Shown here in pieces: positions 24,091 through 35,608 of a stretch of DNA of 64,000 bases. The position numbers and the translations under genes were made by a program. The stretch spans positions 2,790,001 to 2,854,000 of the forward strand of contig NC_092310.1 of assembly GCF_036785885.1 (NCBI RefSeq), given 5' to 3'. This DNA is from Coffea arabica. Lineage: Eukaryota > Streptophyta > Magnoliopsida > Gentianales > Rubiaceae. How positions within the stretch are numbered: position 1 is the first letter of the stretch; each line of letters begins with the position of its first letter. Under the pieces are notes generated by a model, which had not been told where the DNA came from, made no database searches, and saw only the letters and a list, made by a program, of their open reading frames with translations.

Positions 24091-24547
24091 AGTATTCATT
24101 GCAATTCGTTTGTTCTGTTCAAGAGCTATTGGAACTGCTTGTTGCAAGGCTTAGCCGAATGTCAGTGGAACATCCGCTGTTTTGCAGCATTTACAAGAAG
24201 CATTAATGAGATGTGACGTTGATTTCTATCAGCCATCTAATTTTCTCTTGTTTAATTACATTTTCGTCCCTCAAAATATTCATTGAATGGACTATATATT
24301 TTCAACTCATGTCTAATAGTGTCATTTTACAATAGCTTTTTACGTTTTCCCTCTGAATTCTGTCGGCCATTACTAATTCAAGCCAATTATGCCTTTATTC
24401 TGTCGACCTTATCACTTTATCAGACGATATACTACGCATTATCAAACCAATACCTACCAAACCCACTCTCTCACCCGATGCCCCCGTCCACTCCCCACCC
24501 TCAACACCGCCCTCACCCCGTGGCTAACAGCTCCGACTGCTGTAGCA

Positions 24548-24715
24548 ATGGCTTTTGTTAAAGCCCAGAAAACAAAAGCTTACTTCAAGCACTACCAAGT
24601 CTCGTTTAAGAGAAGGAGAGAGGGAAAGACGGACTACCGAGCTAGGGTGCGTCTAATCAATCAAGACAAGAACAAGTACAATACTCCGAAATATCGCTTT
24701 GTTGTGAGCAATACA
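24548..24715 (+). pseudogene. RPL5: Ribosomal protein L5 (uL18) N-terminal fragment
   Basis: The sequence from ATG at 24548 encodes [20 protein letters not shown], then [20 protein letters not shown] and [12 protein letters not shown]. This is the N-terminus of cytosolic ribosomal protein L5, which binds 5S rRNA in the large subunit. About 52 of roughly 300 residues are present. After RFVV the sequence departs from RPL5. It lies inside the CACTA/Helitron block with about 270 bp of possible captured 5' flank. It is best seen as a captured first-exon fragment. A short or chimeric transcript is possible but not shown. Confidence 0.85.
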
Positions 24716-24864
24716 CTGAAGACCCATCACAGCTAATTGCTGCTCAGAAGGTTCCTGTGGCCGCAGCTAAGAAAACCCCAGCTCCTGCAGCTGCTCAGCA
24801 GCAGCAATCCAAGCCGACGGCTAATCTTCCTTCGAAGCCGCTCCCCCCAGCTCAAGCTGGTTAG
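24716..24864 (+). pseudogene. Ala/Pro/Gln-rich coding fragment, unrecognised
   Basis: Immediately after the RPL5 fragment, but in another frame, about 48 codons encode [20 protein letters not shown], then KKTPAPAAAQQQQ and SKPTANLPSKPLPPAQAG before a TAG. The composition looks like a real low-complexity protein tail. I do not recognise the source gene. It is probably another captured piece joined to RPL5. Confidence 0.4.
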
Positions 24865-27800
24865 CTTTCCTTTTTCCTCTCTCCATCCTTCTTTTATTTC
24901 TTCCCTTTTGAGTATCTTATTTGTTTTGCACACTTTTTTATCGAAGCGTTAATGGGCGTTAGGGGTTTTTGTACTTCAATGCTATTTAGTGAGAAAGCAG
25001 CAAGTAAAAATGGTAACAGTTCTCTTTAGAATTTGAAATGGATGAGATAATTATTGTATGTTGAGTTGATAAACTTGATATGAAATGCAAAGGAACAGAT
25101 AAAATTTTGAATTTTGCTCTAATTTGTTCACGTTATTTTTGGCTACCGTTGATTTTTTTTTTCTCCTTCTTTTTTATTTACTTTTGTCAAAATTTATTAG
25201 TATTTGTTTTAGCACAGGTTTTTGTCTTGTTTAACATAAGCACTATTTAAGATTGTGAAAACTTCAATTATGCTGGAAGATTGCTGTGCGCTCCAGTGGT
25301 GACTTTTTTTTGTAAGTATCATTTCCGATGTTGATGTTAATTTTTAGCTTTTCGAATCAAATTTGGCTATTTACTTTTCCGTTTTTATCTTGATACAAAA
25401 ATCTCTATTTCTTATTCAATTACTGATTGAAGGATTTGCAGTACTCTCAATTTTCAAGTAAAAGGTTGCCGCTAAAGCTCAAGTGGATGCTCCCTTCTAC
25501 TTAAACAAAATTTTGGCCTTTCTTTGTTTCTTCGTTCAGCTTTATCATTTTCCTTAAATAATTTTGGGTTTCTTCATTGTGTAGGTCTATGCAGCTGCTA
25601 CTGTCTTTCTTGTACCATTTTTGGAGAGGAAGGGAAATTTCCTGAGGTGAACTTCAATTTCATTATTTTTGGGTTGTTTTCTTGCGTTGCTTAGGTAATT
25701 TCTTTTAACCATGTAATGCATCAAAATTCATAAAAACACAATAATTTAACAGAAATTTATGGAAAGTTTCATGGTTTTAAGCATCTTATACCTTGTTTCA
25801 CTTCCAATCTATATATATGGTAAATCACCCTTGCCGGAAGTCATAAAAGATTTCCTGTTTTGCGTTAAAATAGTTGGCTATGGGTTCAACATCAATTTTA
25901 GTGATTTTGCATACGTATAGTACAGGTTGTAAACCTTTTTTGAACTCTATTTTTAATGTGGAGTTAATATCGAAGGCAGTGTAGTGGAGGTAGGTTTTGC
26001 ATGTTTCGTTTAACAATTTGTATCCTTTCATGTACTAAGTGATCCTCCCATGCATGGCAGGTTCATATAGATTCTGTAACAATTACTTATTAAGCTTCAT
26101 TTATCCTCTTATATAGGTCATGCAAGCTGCACAACCTGTTAATGTGCCAGATTATCACTCTATAGACAGAAGCTTAGCTAAAAGGACATTACAGATGTAA
26201 CTAACAAGGACTTCGATGCAAAAAAAAGGTTTCATAATTTCTTCATGTTATGTCTATAGATAATCAAACAATTACAGCTGTTTGATATACAAAAGATTGG
26301 TTTGCTGTTTGTTTTTTTGTTTTTTGTTTTCAAAACATTGATATGTTTGGAAATGATTAGAATTGGCCTAACTTTCGACAATAAGAGAACACCCCCCCCC
26401 TTTTTAACACCAGTCATTAATATCTATTTTATTGTCTCTCTGCTATAAGTTTTAGTATTCCATTTTGATGGCTGAACTTTTTTTAATCTGTAAAAAGATT
26501 GGAAATGATTCAGATATGTTGTCTTCAATTGAGTCAAAAAGTGCATTGGTTGGGAATGAGCCAAAAAATGAAGGATTATTGTCTGCTACATCCTCCTCAC
26601 ATGGCAAGCTGCTGAAGGTTCGAACTGATACTGCTAAGCTTTTTTTCTTGCAAAGCCTTTTCTTTAAGCTAACAGTATTGATTGCAGTTGTACTATATGT
26701 TTCAGATTGTAATGCAAAAATACATAAGGAGCTATCCAAATGACTAAAAGCCTTTTTAGTGATAGCCTCTGGAGGTATCTCTCTCTGAATATGATCAATT
26801 CGTATATCAATAGATAGCCTTCTGTTTTGCCTTGTTGCACATTTTGCCACCATTAATCTGTTGTTCTGATTAGGACATAATTTACTCTCTTAATTTATTT
26901 TCAGAACTGGTGAATTGAGCTCCTTTTCATTTTGAGTTTGAATGAGAAACTTTGTTTTCATGCTTGTTTTCATGTAGTCCAAAGTTCTATGTTTTGTCAA
27001 GTACATTAGCCAACAAATTTTTTTTTCCAGATTCAATATTAAATGTATGTCTCAACGAAAAGTTACTTAGATATTCCTATCAATTGACTTTCTTCTTGAT
27101 TAATGTGCTTGTTAGATTGAGTAGGCTTCTGATCTAATGCAATGCTTTGAAAACTAGCCTTAAATCAAGGAACCTAAAATAACTAATATTTTTAACTCTA
27201 AACTTTCATTAACTTTGGTGCAAATCTGTTAAGCCTGTCTTTTTTCTTTTCTTATTAATAATGGTGCATTTGTGATTTGTTGTTCTGGAATTAGCAAGCT
27301 TCAAATATTTTGCAAGAGTTGATCAACGTTAATAATGATGCAAAAGTTATATAAGCAATCCAAGATTAGGTCAAAGATGATAAGGCTATCTTTATTGAAC
27401 AAACAGCAGTAAAATCTATTTGTGGAGTCTTTGATCACTTGTTTACTGCTCAAGTTGGCACTCCAAATGAGCAGCTTCTACAATTCATCTCTGTCCTGTT
27501 CCTAAAACTTAGTAAGTGTGCAATTCTTTGATTCTAGCAAAGATGCAATCTACTGAGTCTCATAGCTTGATAGGAATAAATTTATCAATGTCATAATTGA
27601 GAAGTAGCTTATAGTTAACAACTACAGGTGCTTGATAGCGTCTAACTGAGAACACTTATTTCTGCATGTTTCCCTGTCAGAATGGTTGTTTTTTATTGAT
27701 TTTCTTTTTAATAATTTCATTTTGAATATTTTTGTATGACATCTATGTTGTTTACTCGTTCACTGAAAAGATTTATATTAAAAGCGTACAATTTGATATC

Positions 27801-27890
27801 ATCCTGAAATCCCCATGTGATTAGTTTTTTTGCCTACGTATCTCAGCAAAATAATTGAGATTGGACTGTATTCTTACAATTTACTTTTTC
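24865..27890 (+). other. Intron-like AT-rich stretch with possible small captured exons
   Basis: This is mostly T-rich, intron-like sequence. Short plus-strand coding-looking pieces occur at about 25464-25650 (VYAAATVFLVPFLERKGNF), 26118-26190 (VMQAAQPVNVPDYHSIDRS), 26490-26640 and 27295-27510 (IFIEQTAVKSICGVFDHLFT, followed by a GT donor-like site). Some have stops. I cannot name their source. They may belong to the gene that supplied the following NERD-like exons or to other captured genes. Confidence 0.3.
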
Positions 27891-27894
27891 TTGG

Positions 27895-30800
27895 AAGTTC
27901 TGCCTCCGCTGTAGGTGCTCAGTTGGTGGCTGCAGTTGACGAGGCCAAAAAGGTGATTCAGACAAGGGACATTCAAGTGGAGGAGGCAACTGTTGGTGAT
28001 GAAGGGAAGGATGCCTCTATACTAGGTGTCAAGTCTGTGGCTGCTGTTGGAGAGGCTGAAGAGGTCAAAGAAGTGGTTGAGACGGGAATTTGAAGTGGAG
28101 AACACAACTGTAGGTGATGCAGGGAAGGATGCATCTAACACACCTATTTCTTTCCAACTTGATAGTGCCGAATTTGTTGCTACAAGGAGCAATGATGTGG
28201 TGGTTGACGAAGCTGTGGCCATGGTTGGAGGAGAAAAGCCCCTTGCTTGGCTAGACAATTTGCAATCAAGCGCTAATGAATCAGTCACAGTTGAGCAAGA
28301 TGCAGAAATGGTGGTGATACCCGTGAAATCTTCTGTAGTGGTGACAGGAGAGGAGAAAGAGGAGTTACCTGACGGTAAAGAAGTAATAGTAGATGAGATT
28401 GTGAAAATCGAGATTAAGGTGGACATGGAGATATCCACTTCGGCTGCTGAGGTAACTGAAGGTGAAAATATTATGGGTTCACATGGTTTACAATTGGATG
28501 ATAATGAACCTCCAAATTCAGCTAAAGAAGAGGTGGATAAAGAGATAAGTATTAGTGAGGAGACAGGTATTGTAGGCAACGCAACAATGGATGACATAAA
28601 AAAATGGAAGATAGTAAGAGTGGGGTGGTGGAGGAGGAAACTCTTCTAGCCAATGCGGAGATGGATGAAAAGAAGCAAATGGCAGCACCTGAAAATTCTG
28701 TGCCAAATGATTTGGAGTTTGTTGGTAGCAAAATAAGGAAAATATTCAGGAGGAGGGGATTCCAACTGCGGACACTGAAATGGAGAAGAAGATTGACGCT
28801 GAAATGGTGACTACTAGGGTTAGTGATGTTGAATCCAATGCTAAAATAGATGATTCAGTGTCTGTTCCACAAGATGAGGAAGATGAAGACATGGTTGCTC
28901 AGGAGGGATCTGCTCTGGCAGAGACGGAATTGGAAACTGAAACAGGTGTTGGGGAGTCAAGCAAGGCTGCTGGAGAGAAGCGCAAGAGGGGGAAGAATTC
29001 TAAAAATTTGACTAATTCTAAAATTGGATGAAGAACTCAAAAGGTAATGGATGAGGATGTTTGTTTCATTTGCTTTGATGGGGGGGACCTTGTGCTGTGT
29101 GACCGGCGGTAAGTATGCTGGCTTTTCAAATTGAATTCCATTCCACTTGAAATATATTTCCTCTTGAAATTAACTAATGTGTTGAATATGATCCACATGC
29201 TTATTGTATCTACTTATATGCCTTCTTTGTAAATGATATTGATTCATTATTTTTTCAGGGGTTGCCCCAAGACATATCATCCTTCTTGTGTTAATCGGGA
29301 TGAGGCATTCTGCCGTGCAAAGGGCAAATGGAATTGTGGTAAGTGCATCTGTCTCTTCTGCAAACATGGTTAGATGCGGGGATGCAACAATATTCACACT
29401 TAACCTTAAATTTGTTTTGGAGGGTTCAGATGCATAAGTGCAGTGCTATTCTCTTTAGTTGTTTATATGTGATTTTTGCTACCTACTTTGTGAAATTTAT
29501 CTGTTCTTAAGTAGTTTTGAAAGCTTTATTCGCTTATTGTACTCACTCTCGAGAGACTAATTTAACATGCGGACAACCTAAGATACTCTGAAAACTGAAG
29601 AACGTGACTTATTGACATGTCCAATGAGACTAACCTTTAATTGCTACAAAATTGAATACCTCTTCGTACCTCAGTTGCGTGATAGTTTCTTTGCACCAAC
29701 TGAAGCACACTTTTGGAATATCAAGAATAGGAAAGAGAACCTCAGGAAATTGCAGAAATGACTTGACTCGTCATGTTAAAAGGGTTGGGATTTGTATATC
29801 ATACGAGACATGACATTTGAACATTATTCTTGATCAAGTTGATATATCAGCATGCTCTTTACAATTGACATTATTTACTATACATGTAGTTTGATAAAGG
29901 ATGATTACTTGCTAACGTATACTCTGGGAAAATTGAGCCCTCCACTTCATGCTTTTATTTAATCGTTTTTCTATGCTGAAGTTTTTCATAAAATATGGTT
30001 GACTGATCTCTGCTTGCTCTTTCGTTTTTGGTTAGACATATTCAATTTGACGTTGTTGTGTTATATTTATGCAGGTTTTGATAGCCTTTGACATGCACTC
30101 GTCCTTTTGTTGTATTTCAGGTTGGCATATTTGTAGCACTTGTCAAAAGAATGCCTATTACATGTGTCTTACCTGTCCTTTTGCCTTGTGCAAAAGATGT
30201 GTGAAAGATGCTGCTTTCTTGTGTCCTAGGAAATAAAGGCTTTTGTGAGACATGAATGAGGATTGTCAAGCTAATTGAAAGCTATGACAAAGACACTAAC
30301 AATGTACTCTCTCTCTCTCTCTCTCTCGCTCCCCTTTCTTGATAGGTAGAATTACCTTTAATTTTGGTGGTGTAAGTACTAAATAGAGTAATTTATATTC
30401 AATTAGGCCTTGGTCAGACTCATTCTGATTGGTTTTCGTTGTATATTGGTCGTAATAGTTATTTTAACTTTTCTCTTGATAGGTTTGCTGGTTTGTTCAT
30501 ATTTTAATAGCTTCTATCTTTTTGTTATCTTTGTGGGCGTGCTTGGACTAATGCTTTCTTCGACTTCTTTATGAGTTTTCACCATATGCATCTAATGATT
30601 ATTTGGTTCTTTTAAAACCCATAATACCTGCTATTACCATTCAAGGAGAGAATGTGAATTGGGTTGCCAAAGTTTCTGGCTAATAAACCTCTTTTTCCCT
30701 TTAGAATGTAATTATTTGAACAAAACTAATTTTATTCCTTTAACCCTTCAACATCAATTCTGTTTTGACACTATTGCATCTTTAATAGATTAATGCTTGC

Positions 30801-31137
30801 TTTTCATGTCTGGTTTTCTAGGCAAAATTGGATTGTTTGGTTTAGGTCTTAAAAATTGTCTTGCTGTAAAATTGTGTATCTTTTGATTAAACTTTGCTCA
30901 TGATATGGTGGGGCTATTTGGTGTCTCTTTTAGCGAATTTTATGGTGGGGTTAAGATCTGTTGCTAATGAAGAGGAATCTGCTGGTGCGGTTGTGAGAGG
31001 AGGTGGTGAAGACATTTCTTCACCAGGCAAGACTGAATGGGCATCAGAAGAACTTCTGGAATTTGTTGTGCACATGAAAAATGGTGATAAATCTGTTCTG
31101 TCTCAATTTGATGTTCAGGCTCTCCTGCTTGAATATA
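27895..31137 (+). pseudogene. NERD/C3H44-like PHD-finger protein gene, captured fragment
   Basis: Several exons and introns of one gene lie on the plus strand. First comes an acidic low-complexity region (27895-29036) with repeated VGDxGKDAS words. A PHD finger follows in pieces: DEDVCFICFDGGDLVLCDRR ending at a donor at 29109, GCPKTYHPSCVNRDEAFC and KGKWNCG (29259-29339), then WHICSTCQKNAYYMC and CKRCVKDAAFLC from 30121. Near 30960-31137 an exon encodes WASEELLEFVVHMKNGDKSV and LSQFDVQALLLEYI, the start of the SWIB-side region. This order matches plant NERD-type PHD/SWIB/Plus-3/GYF/CCCH proteins, some of which act in RNA silencing. Breaks are seen after the PHD finger (a frame slip near 30230 and TGC to TGA in FCET). 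The C-terminal two thirds are missing. Confidence 0.7.
30307..30328. repeat. (CT)n microsatellite
   Basis: This is a run of about eleven CT repeats inside an intron of the NERD-like fragment. Confidence 0.9.
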
Positions 31138-31362
31138 TCAGACAACTTTTATGTAGCACTGCAGTGACTTCAGCAATATATTTGAATCAGCCATTCTGCT
31201 GTATATGTAAATGGTACCAAACAATTCTTGTACAATATTCCAATGACTTTATTCTTTTGAATTATAGCATTGTATCAACCATTAAAAAATATCACAATAA
31301 CAAATAAAATTTTATTAACAGGTCTCAAGTTCCCACGCCTTGCGTGGGAAGTCATTACCTAG

Positions 31363-31385
31363 TATATATATATATATATATATAT
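31363..31385. repeat. (TA)n microsatellite at the Helitron 3' junction
   Basis: This is a run of about eleven TA repeats starting exactly after the CTAG terminus. Helitrons favour AT-rich targets, so it may be the target itself or later expansion. Confidence 0.8.
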
Positions 31386-31793
31386 GGTTATAAACATCTC
31401 TAAATTCATCAAAACACACATTAACCAAAATGGGTTCCAAAGCCCACATTAGTTCAAGTACTAACAGCCATTATCCATCCAAACAATAGAGTACTAAATT
31501 CACATCAGTTCAACTAGTAATAGCCATTACGCATCCAAAAAAACAAAGTACTCTTTCCAAACAAAAACATAGACTAAAGCAGCAATTTGTGTCAAACTGA
31601 AGTCATCTTCATGAGCATATCCAAAAGCCAACCTTTTTCATCTCCTCAAGAGCATTTAATAGCATTGTACTGCATTGAAAGAAAAGTATCATATGCATTA
31701 GAATCGATTTCAGTCAAAAAAATGCCATTACAAGCATACACTATTGAATTTGAATGAATAGTCATACTGAACAAAAATCCAATTAAGTCAATA

Positions 31794-31852
31794 TGATAAG
31801 CTCCCACCAACATCATGTACAATGTCACACCACAGGACCACACATCCGCAAT
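31794..31852 (-). pseudogene. SnRK2 protein kinase exon fragment
   Basis: The minus strand from 31852 reads IADVWSCGVTLYMMLVGAY, directly after a TCTAG acceptor. This is kinase subdomain IX of SnRK2 kinases, and the exon start before IADVWSCG is the known SnRK2 exon boundary. The expected continuation PFEDP is lost. Only about 20 codons remain, on the minus strand like its neighbours on the right. These kinases act in abscisic acid and osmotic stress signalling. This piece cannot be active. Confidence 0.75.
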
Positions 31853-33435
31853 CTAGAAAATAGACAGCAATTACAAAATGAATGAAGACCTTCTTGAGAC
31901 AAAACTATTTAATGAGCAGAAAGTAGGTAGCAGTGCATGCCTATTAAGCAGGAAGAAATGAACTGAACAAGCATAACCACTAGCACAAAGTTTACAAGAT
32001 ACTTGAGACAAGGGCCATATTGCTGATTTAGAAGAAACAGTACAAGTGATCCTTTGGCAGCTTTGGCTGACTCTTCTTTCCTACTAAGTTAGGTGCTTCA
32101 TGATAACCGGTCCGCATACAGTTTGAGACTTTGTATCTTAGAAATTGTTCTACTTAACTATTGCCTTTGATCTTCATCTACTTTGCATCTGGTTTATCTG
32201 TTGATATATGAAGGTGGAATTTGGACTTTGTTATAAACTTGGATTGAAGCTCCAAACTTCAATCTTTGGATTTATCTGTTTTTTGTTTCTTAGAAACGGA
32301 GACAAGGTCCATCACTTTTCTTTTTCTTTTTTTTTTTTGGTAGTTGATTAAACAGCTATACACTTTTTGTGAAGATAACAATCAGAGCACAAGATTTGGT
32401 AGAATTAAAGGCTTCGTTGTGTAACTTTTCATTTTTCAGATATTCATAAGTCAAAGTTTGACAAATTCTAAAAATCCTCTCCTTTTTAGATACACTTTAG
32501 CAGCACTTTTTGTGTAGTATCATATATTAGTAAGCTATTACCATCTAAGTCATCGACAAGTTAAGAGTGCACAAATAAGGATAAATGAAAAAGTAAAGTG
32601 AAAATTTCAATTAAGCTTCACTAAAATCACTAAAGATAAAAAAAAAATACTTCTTCCTTAGTGTATCGATAAAAAAAAAATCAGACAAATATTGATCTAA
32701 TAGGATAGTCTTCTAAAACTATGCTTACGGTGCTTACAAAGCCAAATAAAAGGAAGGCTCCTGCAAAAGATACCAGTTCGGAAACTAACCAAAACTTGTC
32801 CATAGAAACCATAGGAATACATCTAAATAGGATTACAGTCCATAACCATTGTTTGTACATTCAATTGTTTCATCTCTATGTGGGAGATGCAACATCAGAT
32901 GTAACTGAGGCGGCATAAAGAATTTTCCAAACTTGGAGAGAATCCCTTGAGGCAAGGTTATTAGATGTAGTCACAACTCAATTTTCTCAATATAGTGCTC
33001 CAATTTGTCTCAAGAAATATCAATGGCAAGAGATACAAGAACTAAATTTTAGACCAACTCCTCTGACTTAGCCATTAACTTATCTTGTAGCAGATCAGAC
33101 ATGAACAATTAACTGCACATGTTAAATGATGTCTAAACACAATTGCTAAATGAAAGAGAATATTAGTACTCATTACATAGCCGTTTAGGTTGCTGCTGAT
33201 TCCTTCTATAAGCATACTAAAGATGTTTACCAATGCTATGTAAAGGTAAACAATATCATTTTAGTTGAATAAAGACTCCACAACTAAAGAGGCTACATTT
33301 TCATGCAACAGTTGAGATGGATAACCAGCATGGATTGCCAAAAATGTTAACAACCAAATGATACTTGAATCTTTAATCATCCTCAGAAACACACATCACC
33401 AGGAAGGAGATGCAAAATCTGTTACACCAGAATTT
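31853..33435. other. No recognisable gene
   Basis: AT-rich, intron-like sequence. A plus-strand frame at 32721-32918 (KPNKRKAPAKDTSSETNQNL) and the text after it (ARLLDVVTTQFSQYSAPICL near 32950) look coding-like but carry stops and match nothing I know. Confidence 0.35.
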
Positions 33436-33526
33436 ACCTTTTACCAGATTTGACAGACCATTTTCCTTCAAACTTCTTGAAATCACCATCAACTATCGAA
33501 AACTGGAGTTCACGGTCATTTGCCTG
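33436..33526 (-). pseudogene. START/polyketide-cyclase-like exon fragment
   Basis: On the minus strand an acceptor CAG near 33527 is followed by ANDRELQFSIVDGDFKKFEG and KWSVKSG, then a GTAAAT-like donor. The pattern (R/E)ELxFxxVxGDFxxFxGKW is typical of the polyketide cyclase/dehydrase and lipid transport superfamily (plant COQ10-like START proteins). About 30 codons, one exon. Confidence 0.55.
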
Positions 33527-33629
33527 AATAAATTTTATTTGCAAATAGTTAACTGAGATAAAGTTATCACATTAGAATGCCTAGTTACTGCTACCTACTC
33601 TATTAGAATGAAAATGCAGTTTAACATCT

Positions 33630-34020
33630 CACATTATATTACTTGCAATAACTACTTTGTTGTCTTTGCCTTTTGTAATCTCACAAAGGTTTAACAAATC
33701 ACGTATCACCATCACAAGAAACTTGTTTTCCTGCCACAGTTGATGCAAAAAATAAAAGTAAGAAAATGGTGAAAAAGAAAAAGAACCACAAAACTGAAAG
33801 TTATCCAAACACAAGGTCTCATTCTGAGAAGAAAGAAGCCAGAAAATAGTCACTCAGCGAAAAAAGACTAAAAAACAGGAAAAATATACAGCATAAAGCA
33901 ATACACTTGTTCCTCCATCATTGATCCTGATATAGATCCTATTGCCCAGCAAGGTATTTAGGTTGTTCCATATCCAATCCTCACTATTCAGCTGTTTACT
34001 TAACTTCCTCAGCATCTGTT
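33630..34020 (-). pseudogene. XPO1: Exportin-1 (XPO1/CRM1) two-exon fragment
   Basis: Two minus-strand exons are present. The upstream one (about 34018-33905) encodes MLRKLSKQLNSEDWIWNNLN, then after a small deletion that shifts the frame, WAIGSISGSMMEEQ. The downstream one (33731-33630) follows a GGCAG acceptor and encodes [20 protein letters not shown] and [13 protein letters not shown]. This is a HEAT-repeat segment of the nuclear export receptor XPO1 with its natural intron kept. Retained intron plus frameshift mark it as a captured genomic fragment and not a retrocopy. Confidence 0.85.
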
Positions 34021-34362
34021 AACAAGATTCATCATACATGTCAACACCTTTTTTAAAAAAATTTTACATGTCAACTCCTTGAACAAATATAGAAGAAAAT
34101 CATAATAACTATAGCAGTTTCGACAAGGAAAGATTTGAGCCCCATCATATTTAGAACCAAAATAACAATACTTAGTTTGCAGTTTCAGTTGGCATTACAA
34201 ATGTATAAGAAGTCACCATTCATTACACTAAAAGCTTCACCTATGAGTAGAAGAAATACTCAACTAACTAGAAAAAATTCAGACATGAGTTCCACATAAG
34301 TCAGTGAATATGAGCATGTCTTAACTATAGAAGAACCTAACAATTGAAAATAAATTCACAAC

Positions 34363-35222
34363 CTGAGCTGCAGCACCTCCAAGTTCAATAATACCAGTTG
34401 TTTGCTTAGGATCACCTCCTACAGTGCCAAGGGCATAATTAGCAACGACCCAGGCATATACACCTTCATCAGAACCTAAACAATGGATCATCCAACTTTA
34501 GACTTTCAAAATATAACAAGAATTAAATGCTAACAAAACTAGTTTATAAGAATTAATATGACTAAATAAAAGCCCATATAGCATTGCCAAGCTATTAGAT
34601 AGGAAATGCAGCAGTTAGCATGAGACCAACATCCAAGTACATTTTACCCAGAATTCAAAAATCTGAATCTACCTATAATCTGGCCTTACTTACTTAAAGT
34701 TCAAATTTTGACTCCTTAGCAAGCACATTGTCACTTGAAGTTGAATAAACCAAAAAGATAAGCAATAACAAACACCTAACAAAGAAGTTATATCCACTCA
34801 GACAGGGTTGCAAAAGTTCACATTCTCAATGTCCAGATACGTCACTAGCATACTAACTAGAGCAAAGCACTAGAATTTCCAACACTCTTACCATTGATTA
34901 TACAAAACATGCTTCAAAATGCAGATCAGAGAACCAAAATTAAAAGAAATCCACAAGCCAAATGGCATCATACCGGAAATAACGGAAGCCCAATCATCGT
35001 AAAACCTGAAATCCGAGCCCCTCAACACGGTTCGGCAAGCCTCCAAAATCCTATCTTGAACTCCTTTCTCCAACATCCTCAAACCAGCAGTTGCCATTAG
35101 CCTAATTTCAGTCTCCCTCCAATACTCCCGAGGTACCCTTTTCCTCCCAAACTCCACCAGCTCCGCCACCGCAGAAGCAGCCCTCTCCGGCTCCTCCGCA
35201 AAATCAGACAACCCTGGCTGTC
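34363..35222 (-). pseudogene. Apyrase (GDA1/CD39 family) two-exon fragment
   Basis: Minus-strand exon one (35222-34974) encodes [40 protein letters not shown] and RFYDDWASVISG, and ends at a GTATGA donor. Exon two (34475-34363) follows a TTTAG acceptor and encodes GSDEGVYAWVVANYALGTVG and [26 protein letters not shown] and GIIELGGAxAQ are apyrase conserved regions 2 and 4 of nucleoside di/triphosphate hydrolases. The N-terminal membrane/ACR1 part and the C-terminal half are missing. Exon one is joined at its 5' side directly to an RPL4 fragment. Confidence 0.82.
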
Positions 35223-35608
35223 CTTAGCCTTCTTAGCATCAAGGCAAGCCCCAATTTTCTTGAGAAGACTGATAGCATTGGAGGTTTTCTCCATGGCCTC
35301 AGCAGAATCGGAGATCACACAGGGGATTTGCAGGACAGACTCGATCCGGTGGCTGCGGGCCATGACAAGGGAAGGCACTGCAGAGGCGGCGATGGCAGAA
35401 ACCACGGCATACCATTTCTTGTTAACTGGGACCTGCGGTGCCAATGGTGCCAGATCTTGGTCGGAGCAAACATGCGGCCGCCGCAGCACATGTTGCCATA
35501 GACACCCTGGCCAGCACGGTGAGTGCCACCGCCAGGAACACGAGAGATACGAGAAACAGCGAGACCAGCACCCCAAGACTCGGCGGAGGTCTGGTGGCCG
35601 GCGGACCT
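35222..35608 (-). pseudogene. RPL4: Ribosomal protein L4 (uL4) fragment
   Basis: On the minus strand from about 35608 the text is [55 protein letters not shown], then in a shifted frame [39 protein letters not shown] and [14 protein letters not shown]. This is the conserved core of cytosolic ribosomal protein L4 with one frameshift near the WHRR/VNKK boundary and several unusual substitutions (for example CCGG where CRGG is usual). It stops at KAKDS and passes straight into apyrase coding sequence at about 35222. Confidence 0.85.

Larger units (their letters stand above)
22927..31362 (+). mobile_element. Helitron-like block carrying RPL5 and NERD-like fragments
   Basis: The right end has the structure of a Helitron 3' terminus. 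A perfect 9-bp hairpin stem (TTCCCACGC at 31330-31338 with GCGTGGGAA at 31342-31350) is followed by eight bases, then CTAG (31359-31362), then T. The left end is proposed at 22927, where TCTTTATATATTATAAGAAG is preceded by A, giving the A|TC...CTAG|T insertion rule without target duplication. A second similar 5'-like start near 23948 is an alternative left end. Gene fragments inside lie on the plus strand and keep introns, as is usual for Helitron capture. No Rep/helicase frame is visible, so it is non-autonomous. The 3' end is the stronger part of the evidence. Confidence 0.6.
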
